A stretch of 64,000 bases of DNA. Origin: Methylobacteriaceae bacterium (GTDB taxonomy: Bacteria; Pseudomonadota; Alphaproteobacteria; Rhizobiales; Beijerinckiaceae). Numbering within the stretch: the stretch's first letter is position 1; each line of letters begins with the position of its first letter. Position numbers and translations under genes: made by a program. The stretch lies in contig JACKJE010000014.1 of assembly GCA_020638135.1 (NCBI GenBank), forward strand, positions 30,107-94,106, written 5' to 3'. Shown in pieces: positions 44,616 through 54,694 of the stretch. The notes under the pieces were generated by a model. The model was not told the DNA's origin and ran no database searches. It saw only the letters and a list, made by a program, of their open reading frames with translations.

Positions 44616-46444
44616 TCGTGCACCCCGCCGAGGTAGGCTTCCTGGACAACAGGATCGTTCTTGATCTCCTCCGGCGTTCCTTCGACGAGCACCTTGCCTT
44701 CGCTGAGCACCGTGATGCGCTCGGCCAGATCGAAGATCGCGTCCATGTCATGGTCGATCACGATCATCGTGCGGCCTTCGCGCAGCGACTTGAGGAGCGC
44801 TACCGTCTCGACGCGTTCGCGCGGGCTCATGCCGGCGAGCGGCTCGTCGAGCAGCAGCAATTGCGGACCGGACGCGAGCGCCAGACCGATCTCGAGGCGG
44901 CGCTTCTCGCCATAGGCGAGTTCGGAGACCGGCGCATTGGCGCGTTCCGTCAAGCGGACCAGAGCCATCGTGTTGTTGACCCGCTGGGCGAGCCCCGGAA
45001 CGCTTTCGACATTGCGCAGCATGTCGAGACGAAACGGCCCACGCAGTTTCGCCAGCGCGGAAATGATCACATTCTCGCGCACCGTCAGACGCGTAAAGAG
45101 CTGATTGACCTGATAGCTCTTGGTCAAACCGGACTGGCAGGCGTCGGTCACCGTGTGGCCGGTGATGTCCTCGCCGTTGAAGAATATCTGACCGGCGGTC
45201 GGCTGCACCTCGCAGGTCAGCATCTTGAAGAATGTGCTCTTGCCTGCGCCGTTCGGGCCGATCACGCCGCGCAATTCGCCGCGCGCCACGCGGAAATCGA
45301 TATTGCTGTTGGCCATCAGGCCACCGTAACGCTTGCTGATCTGGCGCGCCTCGATGATCGGCTTGGAATCGTCATAGGCCGCGCGATCGGCAATATGCGC
45401 CGTCGATACCGCAGGCGGCGCCTCTCCGATCGACGCATTGGGATCGGATTCGGGCGCCTCGTGCAGTTGTCGTCCGCCGGACGCAAGCACATAGAGGTCC
45501 TTGAAGCCGCCGATGACGCCATGACGCAGGAACACGACGAGCGCGACAAAGATGATGCCGAGCGTCAGTTTCCATGTCGCGCCGAGATGCAGCACGCCCT
45601 GCAGGAAGTCCTGCAGAAATAGCCAGATCGTCGCGCCGACGAGCGGTCCGAACAGGGTGCCGGGGCCGCCGATCGCCGTCTGCATCACGAGCTGGCCCGA
45701 CGTCTCGAACATGAAGGCGTCGGGCGGCATGAAGCCCTGCATCACGCCGAGCAGGCCGCCGGCGAATCCGGCATAGGCGGCAGCGACGACAAAAGCCGTG
45801 AGCTTATACTTGTTGACGTCGTGGCCGACCGCCAGCGCGCGCAGCGGATTGTCGCGGATGGAACTGAGGATGAGGCCGACCGGCGAGCGCACGATTCGCA
45901 GCGCCAGCACGAGGCCGACGAAGTACCAGAACGCCAGGAACCAGTACATCTTGAAATCGGATTTGAAATCGAGCGCCATCGACCCGAGATGGAAGGCCGG
46001 CGCCGGCACGCCCGGCAGACCGTTCTCGCCGCCCGTGAAGTCAGAGAGCGGATTGAATTCGACGAAATAGAAGACCTCGGAAATCGCCACCGTGATCATG
46101 GCGAAATAAATGCCGGTGCGCCGGAGCGCGACGAGGCCGACGAGCCAGCCGACGAGCGCGGCCACGAGCATGCCCAGGATGATGGCGGTCACCACATGCG
46201 GGAAACCAGCTTCCGTCATCAGATAGGCGGCGAACATGCCGCCCGTTCCGAAGAAGGCGGACTGGCCGAACGACAGCAGCCCGGTGACGCCGAACAATAT
46301 GTCGAAACCCAGACCGAACAAGCCCCAGACGAGGATGCGGTTGATCGTCGCCGGCGCGAAGCCCAGATGCGGGAGGACGAAGGGCGCGGCGCACAGCGCA
46401 ACCGCGGTGACCGCCTCGAGGACGAAGGGACGTTTGGTGATCAT
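44612..46444 (-). CDS. Fused LivM permease and LivG ATPase
   Basis: A 610-residue protein joining two transporter parts. Residues 1 to about 330 are LivM-like with about ten membrane helices (TGLLSFGQSAFFGTGG, LVALRRTGIYFAMITVAISEVF, SSIRDNPLRALAVG). A linker of about 45 residues (with ESDPNASIGEAPPAVS) leads to a LivG-like ATPase (Walker A GPNGAGKST near residue 395, signature SELAYGEKRRLEIGLAL, Walker B LLLLDEPLAGM). The fusion fixes 1:1 stoichiometry. A similar arrangement is known in some alphaproteobacterial systems. The frame is continuous, so it is a true fusion. Confidence 0.9.
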
Positions 46445-46458
46445 CTGATACGTCCCCC

Positions 46459-47334
46459 TTACTCGCGTCCCGCTACGCCGAGCAGGCCGTAGGGGCGCAG
46501 CACGAGCACGAGCGTCATCGCCGCAAACAGCATGACGTAGGCGTAGCCGGGGTTGAACATCGAGGTGATCGAGATGATCTCGCCCGCAATCAGACCGCCG
46601 AGCACCGCGCCGGGGAATGAACCGACGCCGCCGATGACGACGACGACGAAGGTCTGCACAAGGATCGCTTCGCCGACATCAGGCGATACGGACACGACCG
46701 GCGCATTGACGATGCCGGCGAAGCCAGCCGCCATCGCGCCGATGCCGAAGACCAGCATGAACACCTTGTGCACGTTGATGCCGAGCGCATCGACCATGCC
46801 CGAATCCTCGATGCCGGCGCGCACGATCATGCCGAGCCGCGTCCGGTACAGGATGACGTACAGAACGATCAGGGCCACGGCGACGATGGCGAGCAACGCC
46901 AGCCGGTAGGTGGGATACATCATGAAGCCGAGATCGACGATGCCGACGAGGCCGGATGGCGGCGGCACCGTCTTCGACAGGCTGCCGAAGAAGAAGCGCG
47001 CGGCCTCGACCATGACGATGCCGATGCCGAAGGTCACGAGCAGCTGATCCTCGTGCGGTCGGCCGTAGAACGAGCGGATGATCACCCGCTCGATGATGAC
47101 GCCCACCAGCAGCACGAAGGCCGAGCCGGCGATGACGGCGACGAGAAACGAACCCGTATAGCTGTACGCAAGCCAGCCGGCGTAGCCGCCGAGCATGAAC
47201 ATTGCGCCGTGCGCGAGGTTGAGCACGCCGAGCGTTCCGTAGATGATCGTCAGCCCGGAGGCGATCAGCGCGAGAAGCGCGCCGAGCACCACGCCGTTGA
47301 ACAGCTGCGAAACAAAATTACCCCAGTTCAGCAC
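46459..47334 (-). CDS. livH: Branched-chain-type ABC permease LivH (second system)
   Basis: A 291-residue permease with about eight helices (GVVLGALLALIASGLTIIYGTLGVLNLAHGAMFMLGGY; VVIGGVGSFPGAVLGGLIAGE). The start codon is GTG at 47334. It ends 14 bases before the fused LivM-LivG gene, with which it forms the channel. Confidence 0.92.
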   Translation of the reverse strand: MLNWGNFVSQLFNGVVLGALLALIASGLTIIYGTLGVLNLAHGAMFMLGGYAGWLAYSYTGSFLVAVIAGSAFVLLVGVIIERVIIRSFYGRPHEDQLLVTFGIGIVMVEAARFFFGSLSKTVPPPSGLVGIVDLGFMMYPTYRLALLAIVAVALIVLYVILYRTRLGMIVRAGIEDSGMVDALGINVHKVFMLVFGIGAMAAGFAGIVNAPVVSVSPDVGEAILVQTFVVVVIGGVGSFPGAVLGGLIAGEIISITSMFNPGYAYVMLFAAMTLVLVLRPYGLLGVAGRE

Positions 47335-47373
47335 GTCAGACCTCGCGCACGGTAAGTCGCCCCGCGGGCGGGA

Positions 47374-48720
47374 TCAGGTGTAGGAGCCGAGCTTGCAGCC
47401 GAAGGCGTCCGGTTTCTGCATCAGCGGCGCGCCGGGCACGACCTCGACGACGTCCCAGTAGTCCTCCTTGTTCTTCATGTCCTTCGGCGCCTTGCCGCGG
47501 ACGATGATGACGGGACGGACGAGCTGATGGTCTTCCGGCCGGAAGTGCACGTCGCCCACGGTGGAGGCGAAGGTCTCGCCCTTCTCGTACTGCTTGATCA
47601 CGTCAGGCGGGTAGAAGGAGCCGGCTTCCGAGACCATGCGCGCCCAAGTCGCGAACTGCATGTAGGCGTTGTTGGCGCCCCACTCCGGCATGTAGCCGTA
47701 CTTCTTGCTGAACGCCTCGACGAACATCTTGGCGAGCGGATACTTGTCTCCGAGCGTCCACCAGAAATCCGTCGCGGCGAACACGCCCTCGGTGAGCTCC
47801 GCGCCCGTTTCCTTGGCCAGGAACGGAATCTGGTAGGGGATCACCATCTTCATCTTAGGCGTCAGGCCGAACTGTTTGGCCTGCTGCACCGACAGCACCG
47901 CATCGCGGCCCCAGTTCACGTTGACGATGAACTCGGCGCCGGAATTGGCGATGTTGGTGAGGTACTGGCTGAAGTCGGACGTGCCGAGCGGCGAAATCTG
48001 GTTGGTCACCATCTTCCAGCCGCCGTGCTTGGCGAGGTATTCGCTCATCGACTTGGTGACCGTGTGGCCGTAGGTGTAGTCCGGCGTCATGAACGCCGCC
48101 TTTTTGTCCTTGCCGAAGGTCTTCAGCAGGACAGGACCGATCGCATTGGCGGCGGTTTCGCCATAGAAGCACTGGCGGAACGAATAACGCGCGCAATCCT
48201 TGCCGGTCGTATCGTTCGAGCCGGAGATCGCGACGAGGTACAGAATCTTTTCGCGATCCGCGAATTTGTTGAGCGCGACCGCAACGGCCGACGAGGTCGA
48301 GCCGGTCATGGCGACGATCTTGTTCTCGTTGATGAAGCGCTGCTGCGCCTGCACGGCGTTGTTGGGCTTGGCGCCGGAGTCGGCGACGACGAGCGCAACC
48401 TTCTTGCCGAGCACGCCCTTGCTCACCTTGGGCGCGATCTTCTTGATGAGCTCATGGCCCTCGTTGATGTGCTGGACGGCGAGCTCCATGCCCTTGAGTT
48501 CGTCCTCGCCCTGCGCGGCATAGGCGCCGGTGCGCGGCACCGCAGCGCCGATCGTGACGGTGTCGCCCTTGGAGCCCGCGGGCCAGGTGCCCATCGCCGG
48601 CTTGTCCTCGGCAAACACCGGAATGATCATGCCGGGCGCGAGCGCCGTACCGGCCAGACCCGCGCCGGCGCGCAGAAGCACACGGCGCGAAACGCCGTTG
48701 CGATCAAATTCGATTGTCAT
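47374..48720 (-). CDS. Tat-exported type-I solute-binding protein
   Basis: A 448-residue LivK-type periplasmic binding protein. The N terminus SRRVLLRAGAGLAGTALAPGM is a Tat signal (twin Arg plus hydrophobic core), unlike the Sec signal of the first LivK. The mature protein has TIGAAVPRTGAYAAQGEDELKGMELAVQHINEG and YGHTVTKSM. Tat export suggests it folds, possibly with a ligand, in the cytoplasm. It is first in the second Liv operon. The ligand is unknown; amides, urea-like compounds or organic acids are possible. Confidence 0.88.
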   Translation of the reverse strand: MTIEFDRNGVSRRVLLRAGAGLAGTALAPGMIIPVFAEDKPAMGTWPAGSKGDTVTIGAAVPRTGAYAAQGEDELKGMELAVQHINEGHELIKKIAPKVSKGVLGKKVALVVADSGAKPNNAVQAQQRFINENKIVAMTGSTSSAVAVALNKFADREKILYLVAISGSNDTTGKDCARYSFRQCFYGETAANAIGPVLLKTFGKDKKAAFMTPDYTYGHTVTKSMSEYLAKHGGWKMVTNQISPLGTSDFSQYLTNIANSGAEFIVNVNWGRDAVLSVQQAKQFGLTPKMKMVIPYQIPFLAKETGAELTEGVFAATDFWWTLGDKYPLAKMFVEAFSKKYGYMPEWGANNAYMQFATWARMVSEAGSFYPPDVIKQYEKGETFASTVGDVHFRPEDHQLVRPVIIVRGKAPKDMKNKEDYWDVVEVVPGAPLMQKPDAFGCKLGSYT

Positions 48721-49549
48721 TCACCCTCTCCCTCTGACGCGACGAACGTCGCCGCGTTGCATCAAACCTTCCCCATTCCCCGTCTCTGACGCTGTTCCGC
48801 CGTCGCTTCTGCGGCGACTGACGCGAATGCGCCCATTTCTTAATTCGACGGCGCGGCGAATCTCGCCGTGCTGCAATTGGATCCGTCGCCTGATTGCTCG
48901 ACACATCTGTGCAACGTCGAGCGCAGGCAGTTGGACAGATTATGCAAGACGATTCTATTCAACTTTCGAATTAGAAAATTTCAACAGATATTTATCATAA
49001 GCTTCGTCTCTGCAGTTTCGAGAACATGACGATTTTCGGCGCCGCTATATACGACAAAGATGTCGCGCTTAAGCTATGGCGACCGAAATAATTACGTACA
49101 TTTCCGCAGGAAGCGTAAGCTCTACATTTTCGCGCTGCTCGATCCGCTTGCCAGCAAATCATCGATAGTCGTCCGGACGATCGCACGCGCCCGCCCCCAC
49201 GACGCCTGCTTTATGCCGCGAGCGACCTCACTTCATGAGTGCTGCCGCCGCTGCAAATCGGCGCGGCAAAAATCCGCAGTTTGCCTTGAACTCATGCTGG
49301 CGCTGCGCGCCGCGCGGCTCGGTTCGATCGCCCGGAGTGACGGACAGACCGGCTACGCCAACTGAGCATGGAGACGAATCTGGCAGCGCTCTGCGGAGAC
49401 CTCCGAACCAGTGAATTTGGGCGAGCTGGCGCAAATCCTGTCAATCGGCGTGCAATATGGTCCCTCGAACGATCAAATCGAGCACGCTATGCGCGTCGAC
49501 ATGGGCCCGGGTCGCGGTCAGTTCGTTTGTGATCCTTTGGTCTGCGCAA
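48721..49549. other. 829-base gap, upstream region of second Liv operon
   Basis: This holds the promoter of the binding-protein gene and a notably AT-rich stretch at about 48930-49030. Short frames in it (for example 49060-49365 plus) have no recognisable domains or RBS and I do not support them. No RNA gene, repeat or sigma54 site was seen. It may hold remnants of lost genes. Confidence 0.4.
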
Positions 49550-50074
49550 TCAACGGCGCGCCGCGCTGTGTTCCACCAGCGCGATCAGGCCTTGCAGCAA
49601 TGCTGTCGGCGAGGGCGGACATCCCCGGATGTGCAGGTCAACGGGAAGAACTGCCGATACGCCGCCGGTACAAGCGTAGCTCCCCGCGAATACGCCTCCG
49701 TCAAAGCCGCAATCTCCAACCGCCACCACCCATTTCGGATCGGGCGTCGCACGATACGTCCGTTCCAGGGCCTCGCGCATATTGTGTGTGACCGGTCCCG
49801 TCACCAGCAACACGTCCGCGTGTCGGGGCGATGCGACGAAGCGCAAACCGAAGCGCTCCAGATCGTAGTAGACGTTGCCGAGCGCGTGGATCTCCAGTTC
49901 GCAGCCGTTGCAGGAACCGGCGTCGACCTGCCTGATCGACAGGCTCCGACCGAGCCGCTCGCGCGAAACGGCATCGAGCCGCGCCAGAAGTTCGGCATTC
50001 ATCGCCGCGTCGTCGACCGGCGGCGGCTCGGTCATCGAGCGCTTCAACAGGCTCGTAAGGAGGAGCTTGCGCAC
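49550..50074 (-). CDS. hyfI: Hydrogenase-4-like small subunit (NuoB/HyfI-like)
   Basis: A 174-residue protein of the NuoB/HycG family. The four [4Fe-4S] ligands are kept: C55 and C58 (DAGSCNGCE), C122 (VGDCGFDGG) and C152 (RGCPPSP). The start is taken as GTG 50074, since MRKLLLTSLLKRS before the ATG at 50035 looks like the usual N terminus of this family. It is the last gene of the hyfBCEFGI-order operon. It should hold the proximal cluster next to the large subunit at the membrane face. Confidence 0.85.
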   Translation of the reverse strand: MRKLLLTSLLKRSMTEPPPVDDAAMNAELLARLDAVSRERLGRSLSIRQVDAGSCNGCELEIHALGNVYYDLERFGLRFVASPRHADVLLVTGPVTHNMREALERTYRATPDPKWVVAVGDCGFDGGVFAGSYACTGGVSAVLPVDLHIRGCPPSPTALLQGLIALVEHSAARR

Positions 50075-50084
50075 GCGATCGTCC

Positions 50085-51605
50085 CTATAGGTCGTGGCCG
50101 GAGTACGAACAGTTGAACGATTTGTTACACAACGGGAAATCAGCGACGATGTTGCCTTCGATCGCCTTTTCGAGCAGCGGCCACTGAAACCACGACGGAT
50201 CGCGCAGGTGGCAGTGCGCGATTGTCCCATTTTCCGCCAGTCGCACCCAGGCGAATATGTCGCCTCGAAAGCCTTCGACAAGCGCGACTCCTTCCATGGC
50301 GTCGCCCTCGCGCGACCCGCCGTCGAGTCCGATCCGCACCGGCCCCGAGGGCATTCGACCAAGACACTGTTCGATCAACAGCAGCGACTGATCCACTTCT
50401 TCAATTCTGATCCAGACGCGAGCGTCCACGTCGCCGCGATCACGCGTCGGCGCCTTGAACGCAAGATCGTCATAGGGCGCATAGGCCGGGTTCTTGCGTG
50501 CGTCGAAGGTTCGCCCGGAAGCGCGGCCGACATATCCGCCGGCGCCGAATGCCGCCGCGAGGGTTGCATCGAGCGTTCCGGTTGCGACCGTCCGGTCCTG
50601 CAACGAGGCGGTGTTCTCATAGAGCCCGATCAACTTGGGGAAATGCTTGCGAACATCGATCACGAGCCCGCGCAGCAGCGCAACGCCCTTGTCGTCGAGG
50701 TCCTGCGCTACGCCGCCTGGCGTGATCCGATCCATCATCAGTCGGTGTCCAAAACAACCATCCGCGCACCGGAGCGCCCTTTCGCGCAGCGCGGCGCAAT
50801 GCGCCTGCATCAGCGGGAAGGCCGCATCATTGCAGATCGCGCCGATATCGCCGAAATGGTTCGCCAGCCTTTCGAGCTCGGCCATGATCGCACGCAGCCA
50901 AACGGCCCTTGGCGGCGCCTGCACGCGCAGCGCGGATTCGACCGCCAGCGAAAACGCCAGACTGTAGGCAACCGTGCTGTCGCCGGAAACGCGTGCGGCA
51001 ATTGCGGCGGCTCGAGCGGACGGAACGCCTTTCATCAAGGCTTCTACGCCTTTGTGCACGTATCCGAGACGCTCTTCGAGACGAACGACGGTCTCGCCAT
51101 GCGCGGTGAAACGGAAATGTCCTGGCTCTATGATTCCCGCATGCACCGGCCCGACGGGAATCTGGTGCATCGGCGGTCCCTCCGCTGTCAGGAAGGCATA
51201 GGCGTCGCCCGTTGCAGCGTCCGGGGCGCAATCGCGCAGGGGGCGCCGGACGCCCCAGCGGCCATGATCGAGCCAGGGACGATTGTCCGGCAAATCCTCG
51301 GCCACAACTCCGTAAAGATCCGCTATCGCCCTCTCGAGGCGCAGCGCCGGCGGATGCGAGAGGCCAACGGAGGGATAGCGACCGTCGGGACAATCGAGAC
51401 TGACGACGATGGGTCGGGCGTTTTCCTCGTACAACGAGAGGTGGACCGCGCTTCCGTCGCACCACAGGCTGATCAATGTCGCCGCATGCCCGGCAAGCGT
51501 CGCGACGATCCTGCGCCACCCATCGGCGTCGACGACCACGCGCGGCCAAGGCTGCTGGGTCCCGGCCGACGCATACTCGTCGAGGAGTGCAGACGCGAGG
51601 CTCAC
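50085..51605 (-). CDS. hyfG: Hydrogenase-4-like large subunit lacking Ni-Fe ligands
   Basis: A 506-residue fusion of a NuoC-like N terminus (about 1-120) and a NuoD/hydrogenase large-subunit domain. At the first metal site, HycE has RVCGICGFAHS; here it is RVSGDSTVAYS (S207, S210). At the second, HycE has DPCYSC; here the tail is SFNCSYSGHDL. No CxxC pair remains, so a Ni-Fe centre cannot form in the known way. The start is GTG 51605 behind a GGAGAT ribosome site. This matches the Ehr class, intermediate between complex I and group-4 hydrogenases. The substrate is unknown. Confidence 0.88.
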   Translation of the reverse strand: MSLASALLDEYASAGTQQPWPRVVVDADGWRRIVATLAGHAATLISLWCDGSAVHLSLYEENARPIVVSLDCPDGRYPSVGLSHPPALRLERAIADLYGVVAEDLPDNRPWLDHGRWGVRRPLRDCAPDAATGDAYAFLTAEGPPMHQIPVGPVHAGIIEPGHFRFTAHGETVVRLEERLGYVHKGVEALMKGVPSARAAAIAARVSGDSTVAYSLAFSLAVESALRVQAPPRAVWLRAIMAELERLANHFGDIGAICNDAAFPLMQAHCAALRERALRCADGCFGHRLMMDRITPGGVAQDLDDKGVALLRGLVIDVRKHFPKLIGLYENTASLQDRTVATGTLDATLAAAFGAGGYVGRASGRTFDARKNPAYAPYDDLAFKAPTRDRGDVDARVWIRIEEVDQSLLLIEQCLGRMPSGPVRIGLDGGSREGDAMEGVALVEGFRGDIFAWVRLAENGTIAHCHLRDPSWFQWPLLEKAIEGNIVADFPLCNKSFNCSYSGHDL

Positions 51606-51618
51606 GTAACAAATCTCC

Positions 51619-53082
51619 TCAATTGAGCATTCCGGCGACGTTCTGGAACCAGCGGACCAGCGGGCCCGGCAGAAATACGCCCGCCGCTAGTACGAGCGAC
51701 AGGTGGGCGATGAGCGGAACGTAGGAGGCTTCGACCGGCGCCTTGCCGCCGAGCGGTTCGCCGAACGCAACTTGCGACAACCGCAACAGCAGCGCGCCGA
51801 AAGCGATCAGCAGGCCGAACGCGAGGAGCGCAGCCAGCGCCGGATTTCGAGCGAAGGTCGAACTGATGATGAGGAACTCACTCGTGAATACGCCGGCCGG
51901 CGGAAGCCCTGCGATGGCGGCCACGCCGACGACCAGCCCCCATCCAAGCAAGGGATGCGTCTCGGTGATCCCCCTGATTTCCGCCAGCTTCTGGGTTCCC
52001 TTGACCTGCGCAATGTGCCCAATGGCAAAGAAGATCGCCGACTTCGTCAGGCTGTGCATTGTCATATGCAGCAAGCCGGCGAAGTTCGCCACCGGACCGC
52101 CCATGCCAAAGGCGAAAGCGATCAAGCCCATATGTTCGATCGACGAATAGGCGAACAGCCGCTTGATGTCGCGGCGCTGGTAGAGCATGAACCCCGCGAA
52201 GATGACGGAGAGCAAGCCGAGTACGACCATGAGCGGCCCAGGCGCGATTGTGGCCGGATTGGCGGCGAGAAGAATCTTGAATCGCAATACTGCGTAGAGG
52301 GCGACGTTCAACAATAGACCGGAAAGCACCGCCGAAATCGGAGTCGGGCCTTCCGCATGGGCGTCGGGAAGCCATGCGTGCAGCGGCGCGAGTCCGACCT
52401 TCGTCCCATATCCCAGCATCAGGAATATGAAGGCGACATTCAGAAGTTCTGGCGCGAAATCCGGCGCACGGCTGACCAGCAGCGTCCAGACCATCGCGTC
52501 GTAACCCTCTCCGACGACCGGACGCGCCGTCATGTAGACGAGAATCGTTCCGAACAGAGCGAGCGCAATGCCAACGCTTCCGAGAATGAAGTACTTCCAG
52601 GCGGCTTCGAGCGCTTCATGCGTGCGGTAGATGCCGACCATCAGGACCGTCGTCAAAGTCGCCAGCTCGATTGCGACCCACATCAAACCAATATTGTTCG
52701 CGGTCAGCGCGAGGTTCATGGCGAACATCAGCGCTTGGTACATCGCGTGATAAAATCGCAGATTGACCGCAGTCAGGCGACCGATCTCGATTTCGTGTCC
52801 GATATAGCTCGCGCTGAAAACGCTGGTCGTGAAACCGACGAAAGTTCCGAGCACGATGAAAACGATGTTGAGATCGTCGACAAAAAAATATGAACCCGGC
52901 GCAGGTCTCTCGACGAGCAACGACAGGGCTGCGACAAGCGTAAGAAGCCCCGCCAGGACGTTGAGCGCAGCCGTCAGTCGATATCCCGGCAGCAGCGCCA
53001 GAAGCGCGGCGGCGCAGGCGGGAATCGCCAGCACCGCGACAATCGGCTTCAACGGAAGCGCCGCGACGATTTCGCCGATCAT
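51619..53082 (-). CDS. hyfF: NuoN/NuoL-like proton-pumping subunit (HyfF)
   Basis: A 487-residue antiporter-like subunit with about 14 helices. It has the ND-family glutamate in LMWVAIELATLT and the lysine-bearing GTKVGLAPLHAWLPDAHAEGPTPISAVLSG. The start at 53082 overlaps the hyfE stop (ATGA). It should translocate protons or sodium ions in the membrane arm. Confidence 0.9.
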   Translation of the reverse strand: MIGEIVAALPLKPIVAVLAIPACAAALLALLPGYRLTAALNVLAGLLTLVAALSLLVERPAPGSYFFVDDLNIVFIVLGTFVGFTTSVFSASYIGHEIEIGRLTAVNLRFYHAMYQALMFAMNLALTANNIGLMWVAIELATLTTVLMVGIYRTHEALEAAWKYFILGSVGIALALFGTILVYMTARPVVGEGYDAMVWTLLVSRAPDFAPELLNVAFIFLMLGYGTKVGLAPLHAWLPDAHAEGPTPISAVLSGLLLNVALYAVLRFKILLAANPATIAPGPLMVVLGLLSVIFAGFMLYQRRDIKRLFAYSSIEHMGLIAFAFGMGGPVANFAGLLHMTMHSLTKSAIFFAIGHIAQVKGTQKLAEIRGITETHPLLGWGLVVGVAAIAGLPPAGVFTSEFLIISSTFARNPALAALLAFGLLIAFGALLLRLSQVAFGEPLGGKAPVEASYVPLIAHLSLVLAAGVFLPGPLVRWFQNVAGMLN

Positions 53083-53741
53083 GACCGATCTCCGCGAACC
53101 TCGTCGAGCGCCTCGATATCGACGGAGTCGAACCGCTCGCGTATGCGGAAGAGGAAGACGCCGATCACGATCAATGCGACCAGCACCGAAAACGCAACGC
53201 TGATCTCGACGACGAGAGGCATGCCCTTGGCGCCGGTCGCCGCGAGGATCAGTCCGTTCTCGAGCGACATGAAGCCGATGATCTGGCTGACGGCGTTGCG
53301 TCGCGTCACCATCATCAGAAGTCCGAGCAGGATTACCGAGAGAGCGAAAGCGAGGTCCTCGCGCGCGAGCGGATCGGCCGCGCCTGTGACGCGCAGCATC
53401 ACCACCATCGACAGGGCGACCAGCCCCATTCCGGCGAGCATGGTGAGGCCAATGCCGCCGACGGTCTCGATCTCGCGATGGATGCCGAGCCTGACGACAA
53501 CCCGATGCAGCGCGATCGGAATGAGGATGGCTTTCAACCCCAGCGCGATCGCCGCCGTAATGTACAGATGCGGCGCGTCCTGCACATAGGCCTGCCATGA
53601 AACCGACAGCGACAGCACGACGGCATGCAAGGCGAAGACGTTCAGCAGGCCGAACATCCGGTCCTGATACAGCAGCATAAAACTGATCAGGACGAGCCCG
53701 CCCGCCAGCAGATGCGCGAAATCGAGAGAGAACTGAACCAT
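53079..53741 (-). CDS. hyfE: NuoK-like subunit (HyfE)
   Basis: A 220-residue HyfE-type protein with about seven helices; the C-terminal half carries the NuoK-like region (NAVSQIIGFMSLENGLILAATGAKGMPLVVEISVAFSVLVALIV) with the buried glutamate. The start at 53741 overlaps the hyfC stop by one base (TGATG). Confidence 0.88.
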   Translation of the reverse strand: MVQFSLDFAHLLAGGLVLISFMLLYQDRMFGLLNVFALHAVVLSLSVSWQAYVQDAPHLYITAAIALGLKAILIPIALHRVVVRLGIHREIETVGGIGLTMLAGMGLVALSMVVMLRVTGAADPLAREDLAFALSVILLGLLMMVTRRNAVSQIIGFMSLENGLILAATGAKGMPLVVEISVAFSVLVALIVIGVFLFRIRERFDSVDIEALDEVRGDRS

Positions 53742-54694
53742 CAGAAGCTCCTCGACATGAAGCGCAAAAGGATGCCGAGGAGGCCCAGCATCAGTGCGAC
53801 GCCGAGGAATTCCGGCACCCTGAACACGCGCATTTTCGCGATCGACGTTTCGAACAGAACCATCAGGACCGCTGCGACGGTCGCTTTCGACAGATATGCG
53901 AATACGCCGAGCGCATAGCCGATCGGGCCGGCGCCATGCGGCGCGATCCCCCAGGGGAAAAAGATGCAAACTATGAGTGAGATGTACAACAGCAACTTGA
54001 GCGCCGCAGCGAGCTCTATCACCGCCAGGTGTCGCCCGGAATACTCGAGCACCATTGCCTCATGCACCATCGTGAGTTCGAGATGCGTTGCGGGATTATC
54101 CACGGGAATACGGGCGTTTTCCGCGAGCGCCACGATGATCAGCGCGAAGAGCGCGAGACCCAGCGATACCCGCAAGCTCGCGTGGGTCAGCATGAAATTT
54201 GCGACGTATGACAATTCGGTCGATCCAGCCACGAGAGCGACTGTAAAGAAAATCATGAGCATTGCCGGCTCGGCGAGAGTCGCAAACATCATCTCGCGGC
54301 TCGCGCCGATCCCGCCGAAACTGGTGCCGACATCCATCGCGACCAGCGCCATGAAGAAGCGGGCGCTGCCGAGCAGCGCCGTGATGGCGATGAGATCAGC
54401 CGTCCAGCTGAAATAGAGCCCCGTTGCAAATGTCGGCACGACGGACGCTGCGACCCAGGTCGCCGCCAGGACCATGTAGGGCGCGCTGCGGAACAACCAC
54501 GAAGCGTTCTCAGCCAGCACGACTTCCTTGCGAAGAAGGCGGGCAAGGTCACGATAGGGCTGCAGCAGCGGCGGTCCCTGCCTGCTCAGCAACCGAGCCC
54601 GGACCGCGCGCGTAAAGCCCAGCAGCAATGGCGCCGCCGTCAGCACTATCGCCATCTGCACGCCCTGAATGGCGAGTTCCAGCATCAGGTCCAT
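53741..54694 (-). CDS. hyfC: NuoH-like subunit (HyfC)
   Basis: A 317-residue membrane protein with about eight helices and NuoH/HyfC signatures (RQGPPLLQPYRDLARLLRKE; NARIPVDNPATHLELTMVHEAMVLEYSGRHLA). It connects the membrane arm to the HyfG/HyfI peripheral arm. The ATG overlaps the end of hyfB by 10 bases. Confidence 0.9.
   Translation of the reverse strand: MDLMLELAIQGVQMAIVLTAAPLLLGFTRAVRARLLSRQGPPLLQPYRDLARLLRKEVVLAENASWLFRSAPYMVLAATWVAASVVPTFATGLYFSWTADLIAITALLGSARFFMALVAMDVGTSFGGIGASREMMFATLAEPAMLMIFFTVALVAGSTELSYVANFMLTHASLRVSLGLALFALIIVALAENARIPVDNPATHLELTMVHEAMVLEYSGRHLAVIELAAALKLLLYISLIVCIFFPWGIAPHGAGPIGYALGVFAYLSKATVAAVLMVLFETSIAKMRVFRVPEFLGVALMLGLLGILLRFMSRSF

Noticed and set aside
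49060..49365. 101-codon open frame in the gap before the second Liv operon
   Set aside because: No ribosome site, domain or hydrophobic pattern supports it.
50085..51605. Functional group-4 [NiFe]-hydrogenase
   Set aside because: Both CxxC pairs needed for the Ni-Fe centre are absent.
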